64,000 nt of DNA, taken from Mimachlamys varia. Lineage: Eukaryota; Mollusca; Bivalvia; Pectinida; Pectinidae. Location of the stretch: positions 6,014,001 through 6,078,000 of the forward strand of contig OX392538.1 of the NCBI GenBank assembly GCA_947623455.1. Reading direction: 5' to 3'. Made by a program: the position numbers and the translations under genes. Below are positions 48,375-62,576 of this stretch, one piece after another; position 1 is the first letter of the stretch, and every line of letters starts with the position of its first letter. Below the pieces are notes generated by a model that worked only from the letters and a program-made list of their open reading frames with translations, made no database searches and was not told the DNA's origin.

Positions 48375-51051
48375 GTGAGTCAACTCTATATATTCTAATA
48401 TATTCTGTAAGGTATCAATTTTGATGCCTGTCTTTGAAATCAGTGGATTTTTTCCGACATCTACACAAAATTATATTCATTTGTCATGACTTTCGTGTCG
48501 GGAATTTGGTTTCCACTTTCAGAAGAGACCGTTTTGGATGGCTTGCCTTTGTACATGTTTATGTATATTAAATATGTGGATCCTTTATCAGGTGAATTGT
48601 GAAGGTCGTGAGTTTTGAAGTTTGAAGGTCATATGATATATTGTGGATGATTTTTTAGAAGTTTTAATTACAGGTTATTTCTGTGTTTCTGATGATTAAT
48701 ATTTGAAATGAATAATTAAAAGCATCAAGCAGGTGAATTGAAGACATGAATCATAACTGTTGACGGTGGAATCCGGAAGCACTTGACGGATAAATTAGTA
48801 ACAGTTGCGTTTGTGCACAGAATCGACATTGACGCATCCATTGGTTCTTATTTGCTGTGAAACCTTTAAGGTGAACTCCAATTACTGTCCTTTTTTTTTC
48901 ATTCCCATCCAAATAAAATGCTGTTTCATTGAAAATAAAGGACATTAATTGCATGTTAGCCAAGCAAGGAATTCTCTTCGAAAAATGCGGGGAAAAAAAT
49001 CTCAGCTTGCTGATGGTATGCATGGCTTTGGAAGGTGAGAACAGCACTTGGAGGAACGTGCTGGCATGCTCCTGTTTTTGTTGGTAATTGGTAAGATTAC
49101 AGGTCTAAAAGTGACTTACAAACATGTTGGAGTTCTCAGCTGTATATAGTTAGGTGTTCAGTGTCACAGTTACTAATTTAGATTGTGAGGTGACACCGTC
49201 CTCAAGGTCAGCCTCATTTTCATTTTACTGGCAATCGTGTCTAATAGTTTATACTTCATTTGCATATTATAGACTGAAAGCTACATCCACCAATGTATTG
49301 GAAAGCCACAGTTTTCATTCTGGTCTTTTAACGAATCAAAGGCTACCAATTTGTTGTTGTTGTGACTTGTCTCATTTTAGTTATCAATATACTTCCAAAA
49401 TTCAAAAAATAAAAGTAATGATCCTTTAAAAAATGTTCTTTTCACAACACGTACATCAGTGAAATGTTGATGTAGTGTACATTATTATCATTCAAAGTAA
49501 TTTGACATTATACGTTTGTAGCTTATTATATTCTTCTGTATTTGGCCCGCAATGTCAATCTCTTTCTCCAAGGGTGAGGATAAGAAATGGGGTGGGGGGG
49601 GGGGATATTATGAAATAATATTTCTACTGAACTGAATTTTGTTTTGTTATAGGCTTGTTACTTAGTTGACAATACACATATAAAGAATTAGTTTGTCACG
49701 TACTCGAGTAAGATTCTTTACATGTTTATAACTTATATATTTAGTTTATTACAAAATCATCATGATATTGTACATTGTAGTTCTGTTCTCCTTATGGACT
49801 ATTGATAATGCCAATATGTTTTCAAAAGAGGATGTTTTCGTTGAAGTTTTAATTAATAAAGAAGAAATCCTTGATAGTACAACAAACACTATACACATAT
49901 AAATATATTTTCTCTGTGCACTTTGACCTGCTTGAGCATGCACAAAGAAAAATGGCTTCCAATCTAAAGAGGGTGACAAGAGTCTGACAACAAGTGTGGA
50001 TTTGGTAGATTTGAAACGGGACAAAAAATTTCTCTTATGCTCTATTAATCATAAAACTTAACTGTTTGCATCATGTTTCATTAATTTACGATCCTAACAA
50101 AGTATTATGTGTGAAATTGAATATAGGATCTTCTTGACCATCGCAAGGAATTGTTTAAAAGAAACTCTGTTCCAACCAGAGGATGGGATATATTGTGCTT
50201 AGCATTATAATTGGATAGTTGCTATCCTTGGTACGGACTTCCCCAATATATTATCTGACAACACTGGACATTGGTTGCATGCTATCTACCAGCTATGGAT
50301 TTTTTCATCTGGAATAGATTTAATTTTTCAGTTCTAGTAAGATAAAAAAACAATATTAGTTAACTAAATTATCATTATTTTGATATGTTTGATTCAACAA
50401 CCATTGTTGTTATCAGCCCTCAGAATATCTACTCAACGACCATCCAACCTCGGACCTTCATTAACTAGTTCCTCTAACTAAGCGTGCTACCTTATCAGAA
50501 GTAGTCTGTATTCAAAACAAACTTAAGGAAAGGTTTTACCTGCATGGAGTAAGAAAAACCACAGTGGAACTGTGTACCTGCAGAAAGGTGGAGATGGATT
50601 TTATAGTTTGTTATATTGATCTTTTAAATCTTATGCCTTTTGTTTGTTGATTTTGGCACTGGAGAAGAATGTTGTGTAGGACTCCAGGAACACCAGATGT
50701 TATTCAATTAACTTTTCATTTCAGAAGAAAAATATTTTAAAAGCCTGTCTAATATCATTACACTTGCTAATCCTGATACTAAATGTGATAACAACATCCG
50801 TTTTCGTGAAGCTTACAATATCCAAACAAAACATGTACACATAGCTGCTTGCTTCCATTGCAGTCTTATAGCATCTCATGTTTATCCTAAAATAGAAATT
50901 TAAAAGACGCCTCAAAAGAAAACCGACTGCATTGTAACCATAGAAACGTGTCTCAAATTGAATTATTACCGTGTTGAAAGTAGTAAATACAAACATTTAT
51001 AGAGGCTTTTCTCTTTGTGACCTTTCCTTAGTCTTGAGATGTGCTTAGGCT
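48375..51051. other. No gene recognised
   Basis: AT-rich single-copy-looking DNA between the candidate exon and the 61-bp satellite. A G-run lies at about 49589-49604. Short frames lack support. Confidence 0.5.
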
Positions 51052-54000
51052 TCCTCCTATTGGGGTATATACCAGCTACCTCCAACAAACTCTAGTATTG
51101 TCAGGTTACATTGATCCCTACTGGGGTATATACCAGCTACCTCTAACAAACTCTAGTATTGTCAGCTTACATTGATCCCTACTGGGGTATATACCAGCTA
51201 CCTCCAACAAACTCTAGTATTGTCAGCTTACATTGTTCCCTACTGGGTTATATACCAGCTACCTCTAACAAACTCTAGTATTGTCAGCTTACATTGTTCC
51301 CTACTGGGGTATATACCAGCTACCTCTAACAAACTCTAGTATTGTCAGCTTGCATTGATCCCTACTGGGGTATATACCAGCTACCTCTAACAAACTCTAG
51401 TATTGTCAGCTTACATTGTTCCCTACTGGGGTATATACCAGCTACCTCCAACAAACTCTAGTATTGTCAGCTTACATTGTTCCCTACTGGGGTATATACC
51501 AGTTACCTCCAACAAACTCTAGTATTGTCAGCTAACATTGATCCCTGCTAGGGTATATACCAGATACCTCCAACAAACTCTAGTATAGTCAGCTTACATT
51601 GTTCCCTACTGGGGTATATACCAGCTACCTCTAACAAACTCTAGTATTGTCAGCTTACATTGATCCCTACTGGGGTATATACCAGCTACCTCTAACAAAC
51701 TCTAGTATTGTCAGCTTACATTGATCCCTGCTAGGGTATATACCAGCTACCTCTAACAAACTCTAGTATTATCAGCTTACATTGTTCCCTACTGGGGTAT
51801 ATACCAGCTACCTCTAACAAACTCTAGTATTGTCAGCTTACATTGATCCCTACTGGGGTATATACCAGCTACCTCTAACAAACTCTAGTATTGTCAGCTT
51901 ACATTGATCCCTACTGGGGTATATACCAGCTACCTCCAACAAACTTTAGTATTGTCAGCTTACATTGTTCCCTACTGGGGTATATACCAGCTACCTCTAA
52001 CAAACTCTAGTATTGTCAGCTTACATTGATCCCTACTGGGGTATATACCAGCTACCTCTAACAAACTCTAGTATTGTCAGCTTACATTGATCCCTACTGG
52101 GGTATATACCAGCTACCTCTAACAAACTCTAGAATTGTCAGCTTACATTGATCCCTACTGGGGTATATACCAGCTACCTCCAACAAACTCTAGTATTGTC
52201 AGCTTACATTGATCCCTACTGGGGTAATCCAGCTACCTCCAACAAACTCAAGTATTGTCAGCTTAAATTGATCCCTACTGGGGTATATACCAGTTACCTC
52301 CAACAAACTCTAGTATTGTCAGCTTACATTGATCCCTACTGGGGTATATACCAGCTACCTCCAACAAACTCTAGTATTGTCAGCTTACATTGATCCCTAC
52401 TGGGGTATATACCAGCTACCTCCAACAAACTCAAGTATTGTCAGCTTACATTGATCCCTACTGGGGTATATACCAGTTACCTCCAACAAACTCTAGTATT
52501 GTCAGCTTACATTGATCCCTACTGGGGTATATACCAGCTACCTCCAACAAACTCTAGTATTGTCAGCTTACATTGTTCCCTACTGGGGTATATACCAGCT
52601 ACCTCTAACAAACTCTAGTATTGTCAGCTTGCATTGATCCCTACTGGGGTATATACCAGCTACCTCTAACAAACTCTAGTATTGTCAGCTTACATTGTTC
52701 CCTACTGGGGTATATACCAGCTACCTCCAACAAACTCTAGTATTGTCAGCTTACATTGTTCCCTACTGGGGTATATACCAGTTACCTCCAACAAACTCTA
52801 GTATTGTCAGCTAACATTGATCCCTGCTAGGGTATATACCAGATACCTCCAACAAACTCTAGTATAGTCAGCTTACATTGTTCCCTACTGGGGTATATAC
52901 CAGCTACCTCTAACAAACTCTAGTATTGTCAGCTTACATTGATCCCTACTGGGGTATATACCAGCTACCTCTAACAAACTCTAGTATTGTCAGCTTACAT
53001 TGATCCCTGCTAGGGTATATACCAGCTACCTCTAACAAACTCTAGTATTATCAGCTTACATTGTTCCCTACTGGGGTATATACCAGCTACCTCTAACAAA
53101 CTCTAGTATTGTCAGCTTACATTGATCCCTACTGGGGTATATACCAGCTACCTCTAACAAACTCTAGTATTGTCAGCTTACATTGATCCCTACTGGGGTA
53201 TATACCAGCTACCTCCAACAAACTTTAGTATTGTCAGCTTACATTGTTCCCTACTGGGGTATATACCAGCTACCTCTAACAAACTCTAGTATTGTCAGCT
53301 TACATTGATCCCTACTGGGGTATATACCAGCTACCTCTAACAAACTCTAGTATTGTCAGCTTACATTGATCCCTACTGGGGTATATACCAGCTACCTCTA
53401 ACAAACTCTAGAATTGTCAGCTTACATTGATCCCTACTGGGGTATATACCAGCTACCTCCAACAAACTCTAGTATTGTCAGCTTACATTGATCCCTACTG
53501 GGGTAATCCAGCTACCTCCAACAAACTCAAGTATTGTCAGCTTAAATTGATCCCTACTGGGGTATATACCAGTTACCTCCAACAAACTCTAGTATTGTCA
53601 GCTTACATTGATCCCTACTGGGGTATATACCAGCTACCTCCAACAAACTCTAGTATTGTCAGCTTACATTGATCCCTACTGGGGTATATACCAGCTACCT
53701 CCAACAAACTCAAGTATTGTCAGCTTACATTGATCCCTACTGGGGTATATACCAGTTACCTCCAACAAACTCTAGTATTGTCAGCTTACATTGATCCCTA
53801 CTGGGGTATATACCAGCTACCTCCAACAAACTCTAGTATTGTCAGCTTACATTGATCCCTACTGGGGTATATACCAGTTACCTCCAACAAACTCTAGTAT
53901 TGTCAGCTTACATTGATCCCTACTGGGGTATATACCAGTTACCTCTAACAAACTCTAGTATTGTCAGCTTACATTGATCCCTACTGGGGTATATACCAGT

Positions 54001-57000
54001 TACCTCTAACAAACTCTAGTATTGTCAGCTTACATTGATCCCTACTGGGGTATATACCAGTTACCTCTAACAAACTCTAGTATTGTCAGCTTACATTGAT
54101 CCCTACTGGGGTATATACCAGTTACCTCTAACAAACTCTAGTATTGTCAGCTTACATTGATCCCTACTGGGGTATATACCAGCTACCTCTAACAAACTCT
54201 AGTATTGTCAGCTTACATTGATCCCTACTGGGGTATATACCAGTTACCTCTAACAAACTCTAGTATTGTCAGCTTACATTGATCCCTACTGGGGTATATA
54301 CCAGCTACCTCTAACAAACTCTAGTCTTATCAGCTTACATTGTTCCCTACTGCGGTATATACCAGCTACCTCTAGCAAACTCTAGTATTGTCAGCTGACA
54401 TTGATCCCTACTGGGGTATATACCAGCTACCTCTAACAAACTCTAGTATTGTCAGCTTACATTGATCCCTACTGGGGTATATACCAGCTACCTCCAACAA
54501 ACTCTAGTATTGTCAGCTTACATTGATCCCTACTGGGGTATATACCAGCTACCTCCAACAAACTCTAGTATTGTCAGCTTACATTGATCCCTACTGGGGT
54601 ATATACCAGCTACCTCTAGCAAACTCTAGTATTGTCAGCTTACATTGATCCCTACTGGCATGGGGTATATACCAGCTACCTCTAGCAAACTCTAGTATTG
54701 TCAGCTTACATTGATCCCTACTGGGGTATATACCAGCTACCTCCAACAAACTCTAGTATTGTCAGCTTACATTGATCCCTACTGGGGTATATACCAGTTA
54801 CCTCTAACAAACTCTAGTATTATCAGCTTACATTAATCCCTACTGGGGTATATACCAGCTACCTCTAACAAACTCTAGTATTGTCAGCTGACATTGATCC
54901 CTACTAGGGTATATACCAGCTACCTCTAACAAACTCTAGTATTGTCAGCTTACATTGATCCCTACTGTGGTATATACCAGCTACCTCTAACAAACTCTAG
55001 TATTGTCAGCTTACATTGATCCCTACTGGGGTATATACCAGCTACCTCTAACAAACTCTAGTATTGTCAGCTTACATTGTTCCCTATTGGGGTATATATA
55101 TACCAGCTACCTCTAACAAACTCTAGTATTGTCAGCTTACATTGATCCCTACTGGGATATATACCAGCTACCTCTAACAAACTCTAGTATTGTCAGCTTA
55201 CATTGTTCCCTATTGGGGTATATATATACCAGCTACCTCTAACAAACTCTAGTATTGTCAGCTTACATTGATCCCTACTGGGATATATACCAGCTACCTC
55301 CAACAAACTCTAGTATTGTCAGGTAACATTGATCCCTACTGGGGTATATACCAGCTACCTCCAACAAACTCTAGTATTGTCAGCTTACATTGATCCCTAC
55401 TGGGGTATCTACCAGCTACCTCCAACAAACTCTAGTATTGTCAGCTTACATTGATCCCTACTGGGGTATATACCAGCTACCTCCAACAAACTCAAGTATT
55501 GTCAGCTTACATTGATCCCTACTGGGGTATATACCAGCTACCTCTAACAAACTCTAGTATTGTCAGCTTACATTGATCCCTACTGGGGTATATACCAGCT
55601 ACCTCTAACAAACTCTAGCATTGTCAGCTTACATTGATCCCTACTGGGGTATATACCAGCTACCTCTAACAAACTCTAGTATTGTCAGCTTACATTGATC
55701 CCTACTGGGGTATATACCAGCTACCTCTAACAAACTCTAGTATTGTCAGCTTACATTGATCCCTACTGGGGCATATACCAGCTACCTCTAACAAACTCTA
55801 GCATTGTCAGCTTACATTGATCCCTACTGGGGCATATACCAGCTACCTCCAACAAACTCTAGTATTGTCAGCTTACATTGATCCCTACTGGGGTATATAC
55901 CAGCTACCTCCAACAAACTCTAGTATTGTCAGCTTACATTGATCCCTACTGGGGTATATACCAGCTACCTCTAGCAAACTCTAGTATTGTCAGCTTACAT
56001 TGATCCCTACTGGCATGGGGTATATACCAGCTACCTCTAGCAAACTCTAGTATTGTCAGCTTACATTGATCCCTACTGGGGTATATACCAGCTACCTCCA
56101 ACAAACTCTAGTATTGTCAGCTTACATTGATCCCTACTGGGGTATATACCAGCTACCTCTAACAAACTCTAGTATTATCAGCTTACATTGATCCCTACTG
56201 GGTTATATACCAGCTACCTCTAACAAACTCTAGTATTGTCAGCTGACATTGATCCCTACTAGGGTATATACCAGCTACCTCTAACAAACTCTAGTATTGT
56301 CAGCTTACATTGATCCCTACTGGGGTATATACCAGCTACCTCTAACAAACTCTAGTATTGTCAGCTTACATTGATCCCTACTGGGGTATATACCAGCTAC
56401 CTCTAACAAACTCTAGTATTGTCAGCTTACATTGTTCCCTATTGGGGTATATATATACCAGCTACCTCTAACAAACTCTAGTATTGTCAGCTTACATTGA
56501 TCCCTACTGGGATATATACCAGCTACCTCTAACAAACTCTAGTATTGTCAGCTTACATTGTTCCCTATTGGGGTATATATATACCAGCTACCTCTAACAA
56601 ACTCTAGTATTGTCAGCTTACATTGATCCCTACTGGGATATATACCAGCTACCTCCAACAAACTCTAGTATTGTCAGGTAACATTGATCCCTACTGGGGT
56701 ATATACCAGCTACCTCCAACAAACTCTAGTATTGTCAGCTTACATTGATCCCTACTGGGGTATCTACCAGCTACCTCCAACAAACTCTAGTATTGTCAGC
56801 TTACATTGATCCCTACTGGGGTATATACCAGCTACCTCCAACAAACTCAAGTATTGTCAGCTTACATTGATCCCTACTGGGGTATATACCAGCTACCTCT
56901 AACAAACTCTAGTATTGTCAGCTTACATTGATCCCTACTGGGGTATATACCAGCTACCTCTAACAAACTCTAGCATTGTCAGCTTACATTGATCCCTACT

Positions 57001-59566
57001 GGGGTATATACCAGCTACCTCTAACAAACTCTAGTATTGTCAGCTTACATTGATCCCTACTGGGGTATATACCAGCTACCTCTAACAAACTCTAGTATTG
57101 TCAGCTTACATTGATCCCTACTGGGGCATATACCAGCTACCTCTAACAAACTCTAGCATTGTCAGCTTACATTGATCCCTACTGGGGCATATACCAGCTA
57201 CCTCTAACAAACTCTAGTATTGTCAGCTTACATTGATCCCTACTGGGGTATATACCAGCTACCTCTAACAAACTCTAGTATTGTCAGCTTACATTGATCC
57301 CTACTGGGGTATATACCAGCTACCTCTAACAAACTCTAGCATTGTCAGCTTACATTGATCCCTACTGGGGTATATACCAGCTACCTCTAACAAACTCTAG
57401 TATTGTCAGCTTACATTGATCCCTACTGGGGTATATACCAGCTACCTCTAACAAACTCTAGTATTGTCAGCTTACATTGATCCCTACTGGGGCATATACC
57501 AGCTACCTCTAACAAACTCTAGCATTGTCAGCTTACATTGATCCCTACTGGGGCATATACCAGCTACCTCCAACAAACTCTAGTATTGTCAGCTTACATT
57601 GATCCCTACTGGGGTATATACCAGCTACCTCCAACAAACTCTAGTATTGTCAGCTTACATTGATCCCTACTGGGGTATATACCAGCTACCTCTAGCAAAC
57701 TCTAGTATTGTCAGCTTACATTGATCCCTACTGGCATGGGGTATATACCAGCTACCTCTAGCAAACTCTAGTATTGTCAGCTTACATTGATCCCTACTGG
57801 GGTATATACCAGCTACCTCCAACAAACTCTAGTATTGTCAGCTTACATTGATCCCTACTGGGGTATATACCAGCTACCTCTAACAAACTCTAGTATTATC
57901 AGCTTACATTGATCCCTACTGGGTTATATACCAGCTACCTCTAACAAACTCTAGTATTGTCAGCTGACATTGATCCCTACTAGGGTATATACCAGCTACC
58001 TCTAACAAACTCTAGTATTGTCAGCTTACATTGATCCCTACTGGGGTATATACCAGCTACCTCTAACAAACTCTAGTATTGTCAGCTTACATTGATCCCT
58101 ACTGGGGTATATACCAGCTACCTCTAACAAACTCTAGTATTGTCAGCTTACATTGTTCCCTATTGGGGTATATATATACCAGCTACCTCTAACAAACTCT
58201 AGTATTGTCAGCTTACATTGATCCCTACTGGGATATATACCAGCTACCTCTAACAAACTCTAGTATTGTCAGCTTACATTGTTCCCTATTGGGGTATATA
58301 TATACCAGCTACCTCTAACAAACTCTAGTATTGTCAGCTTACATTGATCCCTACTGGGATATATACCAGCTACCTCCAACAAACTCTAGTATTGTCAGGT
58401 AACATTGATCCCTACTGGGGTATATACCAGCTACCTCCAACAAACTCTAGTATTGTCAGCTTACATTGATCCCTACTGGGGTATCTACCAGCTACCTCCA
58501 ACAAACTCTAGTATTGTCAGCTTACATTGATCCCCACTGGGGTATATACCAGCTACCTCCAACAAACTCAAGTATTGTCAGCTTACATTGATCCCTACTG
58601 GGGTATATACCAGCTACCTCTAACAAACTCTAGTATTGTCAGCTTACATTGATCCCTACTGGGGTATATACCAGCTACCTCTAACAAACTCTAGCATTGT
58701 CAGCTTACATTGATCCCTACTGGGGTATATACCAGCTACCTCTAACAAACTCTAGTATTGTCAGCTTACATTGATCCCTACTGGGGTATATACCAGCTAC
58801 CTCTAACAAACTCTAGTATTGTCAGCTTACATTGATCCCTACGGGGGCATATACCAGCTACCTCTAACAAACTCTAGCATTGTCAGCTTACATTGATCCC
58901 TACTGGGGCATATACCAGCTACCTCTAACAAACTCTAGTATTGTCAGCTTACTTTGATCCCTACTGGGGTATATACCTGTTACCTCTAACAAACTCTAGT
59001 ATTGTCAGCTTACATTGTTCCCTACTGGGATATATACCAGCTACCTCTAACAAACTCTAGTATTGTCAGCTTACATTGTTCCCTACTGGGATATATACCA
59101 GCTACCTCTAACAAACTCTAGTATTGTCAGCTTACATTGTTCCCTACTGGGATATATACCAGCTACCTCTAACAAACTCTAGTATTGTCAGCTTACATTG
59201 ATCCCTACTGGGTTATATACCAGCTACCTCTAACAAACTCTAGTATTGTCAGCTTACATTGTTCCCTACTGGGATATATACCAGCTACCTCTAACAAACT
59301 CTAGTATTGTCAGCTTACATTGATCCCTACTGGGTTATATACCAGCTACCTCCAACAAACTCTAGTATTGTCAGCTTACATTGTTCCCTACTGGGATATA
59401 TACCAGCTACCTCTAACAAACTCTAGTATTGTCAGCTTACATTGATCCCTACTGGGGTTATATACCAGCTACCTCCAACAAACTCTAGTATTGTCAGCTT
59501 ACATTGTTCCCTACTGGGATATATACCAGCTACCTCTAACAAACTCAAGTATTGTCAGCTGACATT
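51052..59566 (+). repeat. 61-bp satellite, about 140 units
   Basis: The unit TGATCCCTACTGGGGTATAT / ACCAGCTACCTCTAACAAAC / TCTAGTATTGTCAGCTTACA / T is 61 bp. It holds a 10-bp perfect palindrome GGTATATACC; some copies extend it to GGTATATATATACC. Longer-range repetition is present: a 1279-bp block is duplicated in the first third, and blocks marked by TGGCATGGGG recur at 54657, 56011 and 57732. Flanks are single copy. Confidence 0.98.
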
Positions 59567-62500
59567 ATCCGCCACTCTCTGTATGTTGCTTAATCTTTTT
59601 TCATTGGTGGAAATTAGACCACAGTCTTTCAAATCTTCAGAAAAGGTACATAGAAATGAAATTTAGCTACCTTTAAAATTTGGATGAACTGAATTTTTGG
59701 AGTAAATGATTTTTTAGCTCACGGAATGGTGATGCAACGTTTTACAGGCAAATATACATTCACCATGCAGGCAGAACTTTTCCTAACAGGTTTTTAATGG
59801 CGAGCAAGTTCATAGCATCGTAACATTGCTGTGACCTTGCTGTGGAAACAAGATATATACCTGCAGTCATGACTGATGGCCCCTTAATTTGTCGAAAGAA
59901 CCTAAAACAGGAAACCATGCAAAGTCGTACGTAGATATTTTAAGCTAGTTTGAGCACGTGTTTTGGAGAACTAATGGAAGTATACAGAATAGGTAGGAGT
60001 CATTTCAACTACGACTAGCTGAACTCAAAGGGATATTACCCAAATCTTTATCTTATTGGAACAAATCACTGAAGTTCTAGATCTGACATAAACTCTAAAT
60101 TATCAAAAGTATCCAAATGTAAGAATAGAGAAAGTCGTTATTACTGCGATCCCATAGAAATTAATATGAGTTTGACTCGTACTTCATCTCGTGAGTATAC
60201 TTGTGGTACAGCATCATTGTGTGTCCGTTATCTGTGTGGGTAAAGTCAATATTAAAGTGTACGCAATAATTTGTAAATTGAAATTGCAGTTTGACATGTG
60301 AAGTGAGCTTTACAAATATAGCTTGTCAGTGGTGACGGGACAATATATGTATCAGAATGTAGCGATATTGAGCTGCTACGTCAACACAACATTCCAGCGT
60401 TCAAATAACCGTCTCTGTGACGGAACAGCAGCATTGTTTGAGCAACACCCATTGCCATTCTGCCAAATGAAACCTGCCTATAGAGAAGATAAGTCAACAC
60501 GCCTTTCGTTCCTTGAGTTTTTATTACACTAAATCCAACTAGAATTGACATCAAACCCAAATCAACGGGGAGCACTAATTGATAGTTCCTCACCGGTCGT
60601 CTGAAACAGTAAGTTCTGTTGTCAAGGCAACCAGCATTCTCAAAAAGCTTCATCTCAAATCGTGTGTTTATGAGGCAATTTGCATTCGCACAATCTGTTG
60701 TAGATATGCCCAGGCCTTGTTGTTTTACTGTTGGGTTGTCTTTTTACAATCAATGATTGATACTTATCATCTACCTGATTTACACAGTACACCTCAGCTT
60801 GTGAACTGTCGTTATATAAAACACTTCGTTTTGGAAATTAATTCTTTCCTTTAATTGACATTTTTGGTTTATATAGAAATATCTAACATCATAAATGTTA
60901 ATAGAATAATTCTGAACCCTTATTGGTCTTTCTATTTGAGTTTTTTATTATCAATAATTTTACCTTAAAGTGTATTAATAGACAATGTTTTATAAATATA
61001 AGCACATGTTTTTCTACATTTCTGGAAATATAGTTTCCCTTACATAGATTGATCAATGTGTGATTTATAAAATTCCACATCCACGCATTTATCATAATCC
61101 TAATCAGAAATTTTGAAAATGTAAGTACTGTTGTGAGTATAGATTTTGTTATGAAAGGAAAACATGATTATTAACTAAACAGGAATATGACAATAAATAT
61201 ACAAAGGAATATGATGTTAAGTGACATTGTAAATAAAATAAGTAACGAGTACAAATCTTACATCACACTGGTTTCTGTTATAGATTAAAGGTTGAAAATA
61301 TGTTGTTTTTGAATTGACATAAACTTACAGCTGAATTCAATACAGTTGGACTCGGGGGGAGGTATTATCCCAGACAGAAAACTATTAAATCTAAAATAAT
61401 GAAGAGGAAATCTATCTCAAATCACAAGACCAATCCAAAAAGAGGAATATGAAGTATTTTCTGAGCTTATAGGAGAGATGGACAACACACACACAAACAC
61501 AATTTAGGTATAGGTAGAGAATGTGTAAAAATGAATTACACTGCATCATACAGCTGTTCTAGATTAACTGTAGAAGCACAAAGGTCAGGTGTGTAAAACC
61601 CCTGTAATTGATTAGTTTAGGGGGGGAATAAATATTAATGTATAATTTTTTATCATGTACTAAGACAGTGTGTATATTAGTATATTATGAATCATGCCAC
61701 TAACTCAAATGAGATAACCCAAAGCTCCAGCAAATCTCGGGGACTAAACAATCAGTCAGCAGAGTCTACCACCTTGTATCCTGAAAGATGAACACACATA
61801 GAGGTCAGTAGAAGGTCGATAAAAAGGCAGTCTTATGGTAGAACACAGGTAGACGTGATAGAGGATATAATGGAAGGATGTCCAGAGACACTAGAAAAAC
61901 TTTTGACAATACAAATGTAAAGAAAAAAATAATTGTAGATTGGTCACTGATGATAGAATGTGCCATATTGACCTAATTTAGCACATAGCAATGACTTTGG
62001 CGATTAAGAATTCAATGAGGAGATACTGTTTAAATCTCTAAAGCTCTATTCTTCATATTCAGAACAGTTTAACTGATTTAGGCCAAAGCTATAAAAAAAA
62101 TCCATCTGGCAAGGAAGTTCAACACCCGTAATATAGGTAAATAATTGAGCCACAATAGGTCCATCAAGGTTGAGGATCCCATTGAAGTAATATATGATGT
62201 AAAGGAGTATGGGGAAAGGGATTTTGACATGGAGCATTTGAGGTCAAGGGAATTAGTGGGTTGAGCTTTTGGTAGCAACTTCAGATTGTGAAAATAGAAA
62301 ATAATGTGATAAAAAAAATGACCAATACAGATAAAAGTCTTAAAATAGGACAAGAAATAAATATTTAAATGTTTTTCTTACTTCATCCTGCCTCAAGTCT
62401 GAAGTCTATATTCATTTTGTTACATTATACCATTTTAAACATACTAAACCTGTAGATACCATCAATAAAGGGCTAATCAGGTCCCTTGGACCTAAATTTT

Positions 62501-62576
62501 TTGAAGTTTTTCTTCATGGAAATATGTTCCCTGGTAATGTTTATTCAGTTGAACAAAATTGAAGTGTTATTAACCG
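59567..62576. other. No gene recognised
   Basis: Single-copy-looking DNA between the 61-bp and 28-bp arrays. GC-richer at 60150-60620 with competing short frames on both strands; AT-rich afterwards. No exon supported. Confidence 0.5.

Noticed and set aside
51052..59566. Regularly spaced repeats suggestive of a CRISPR array
   Set aside because: There are no unique spacers; the whole 61-bp unit repeats, and the genome is eukaryotic.
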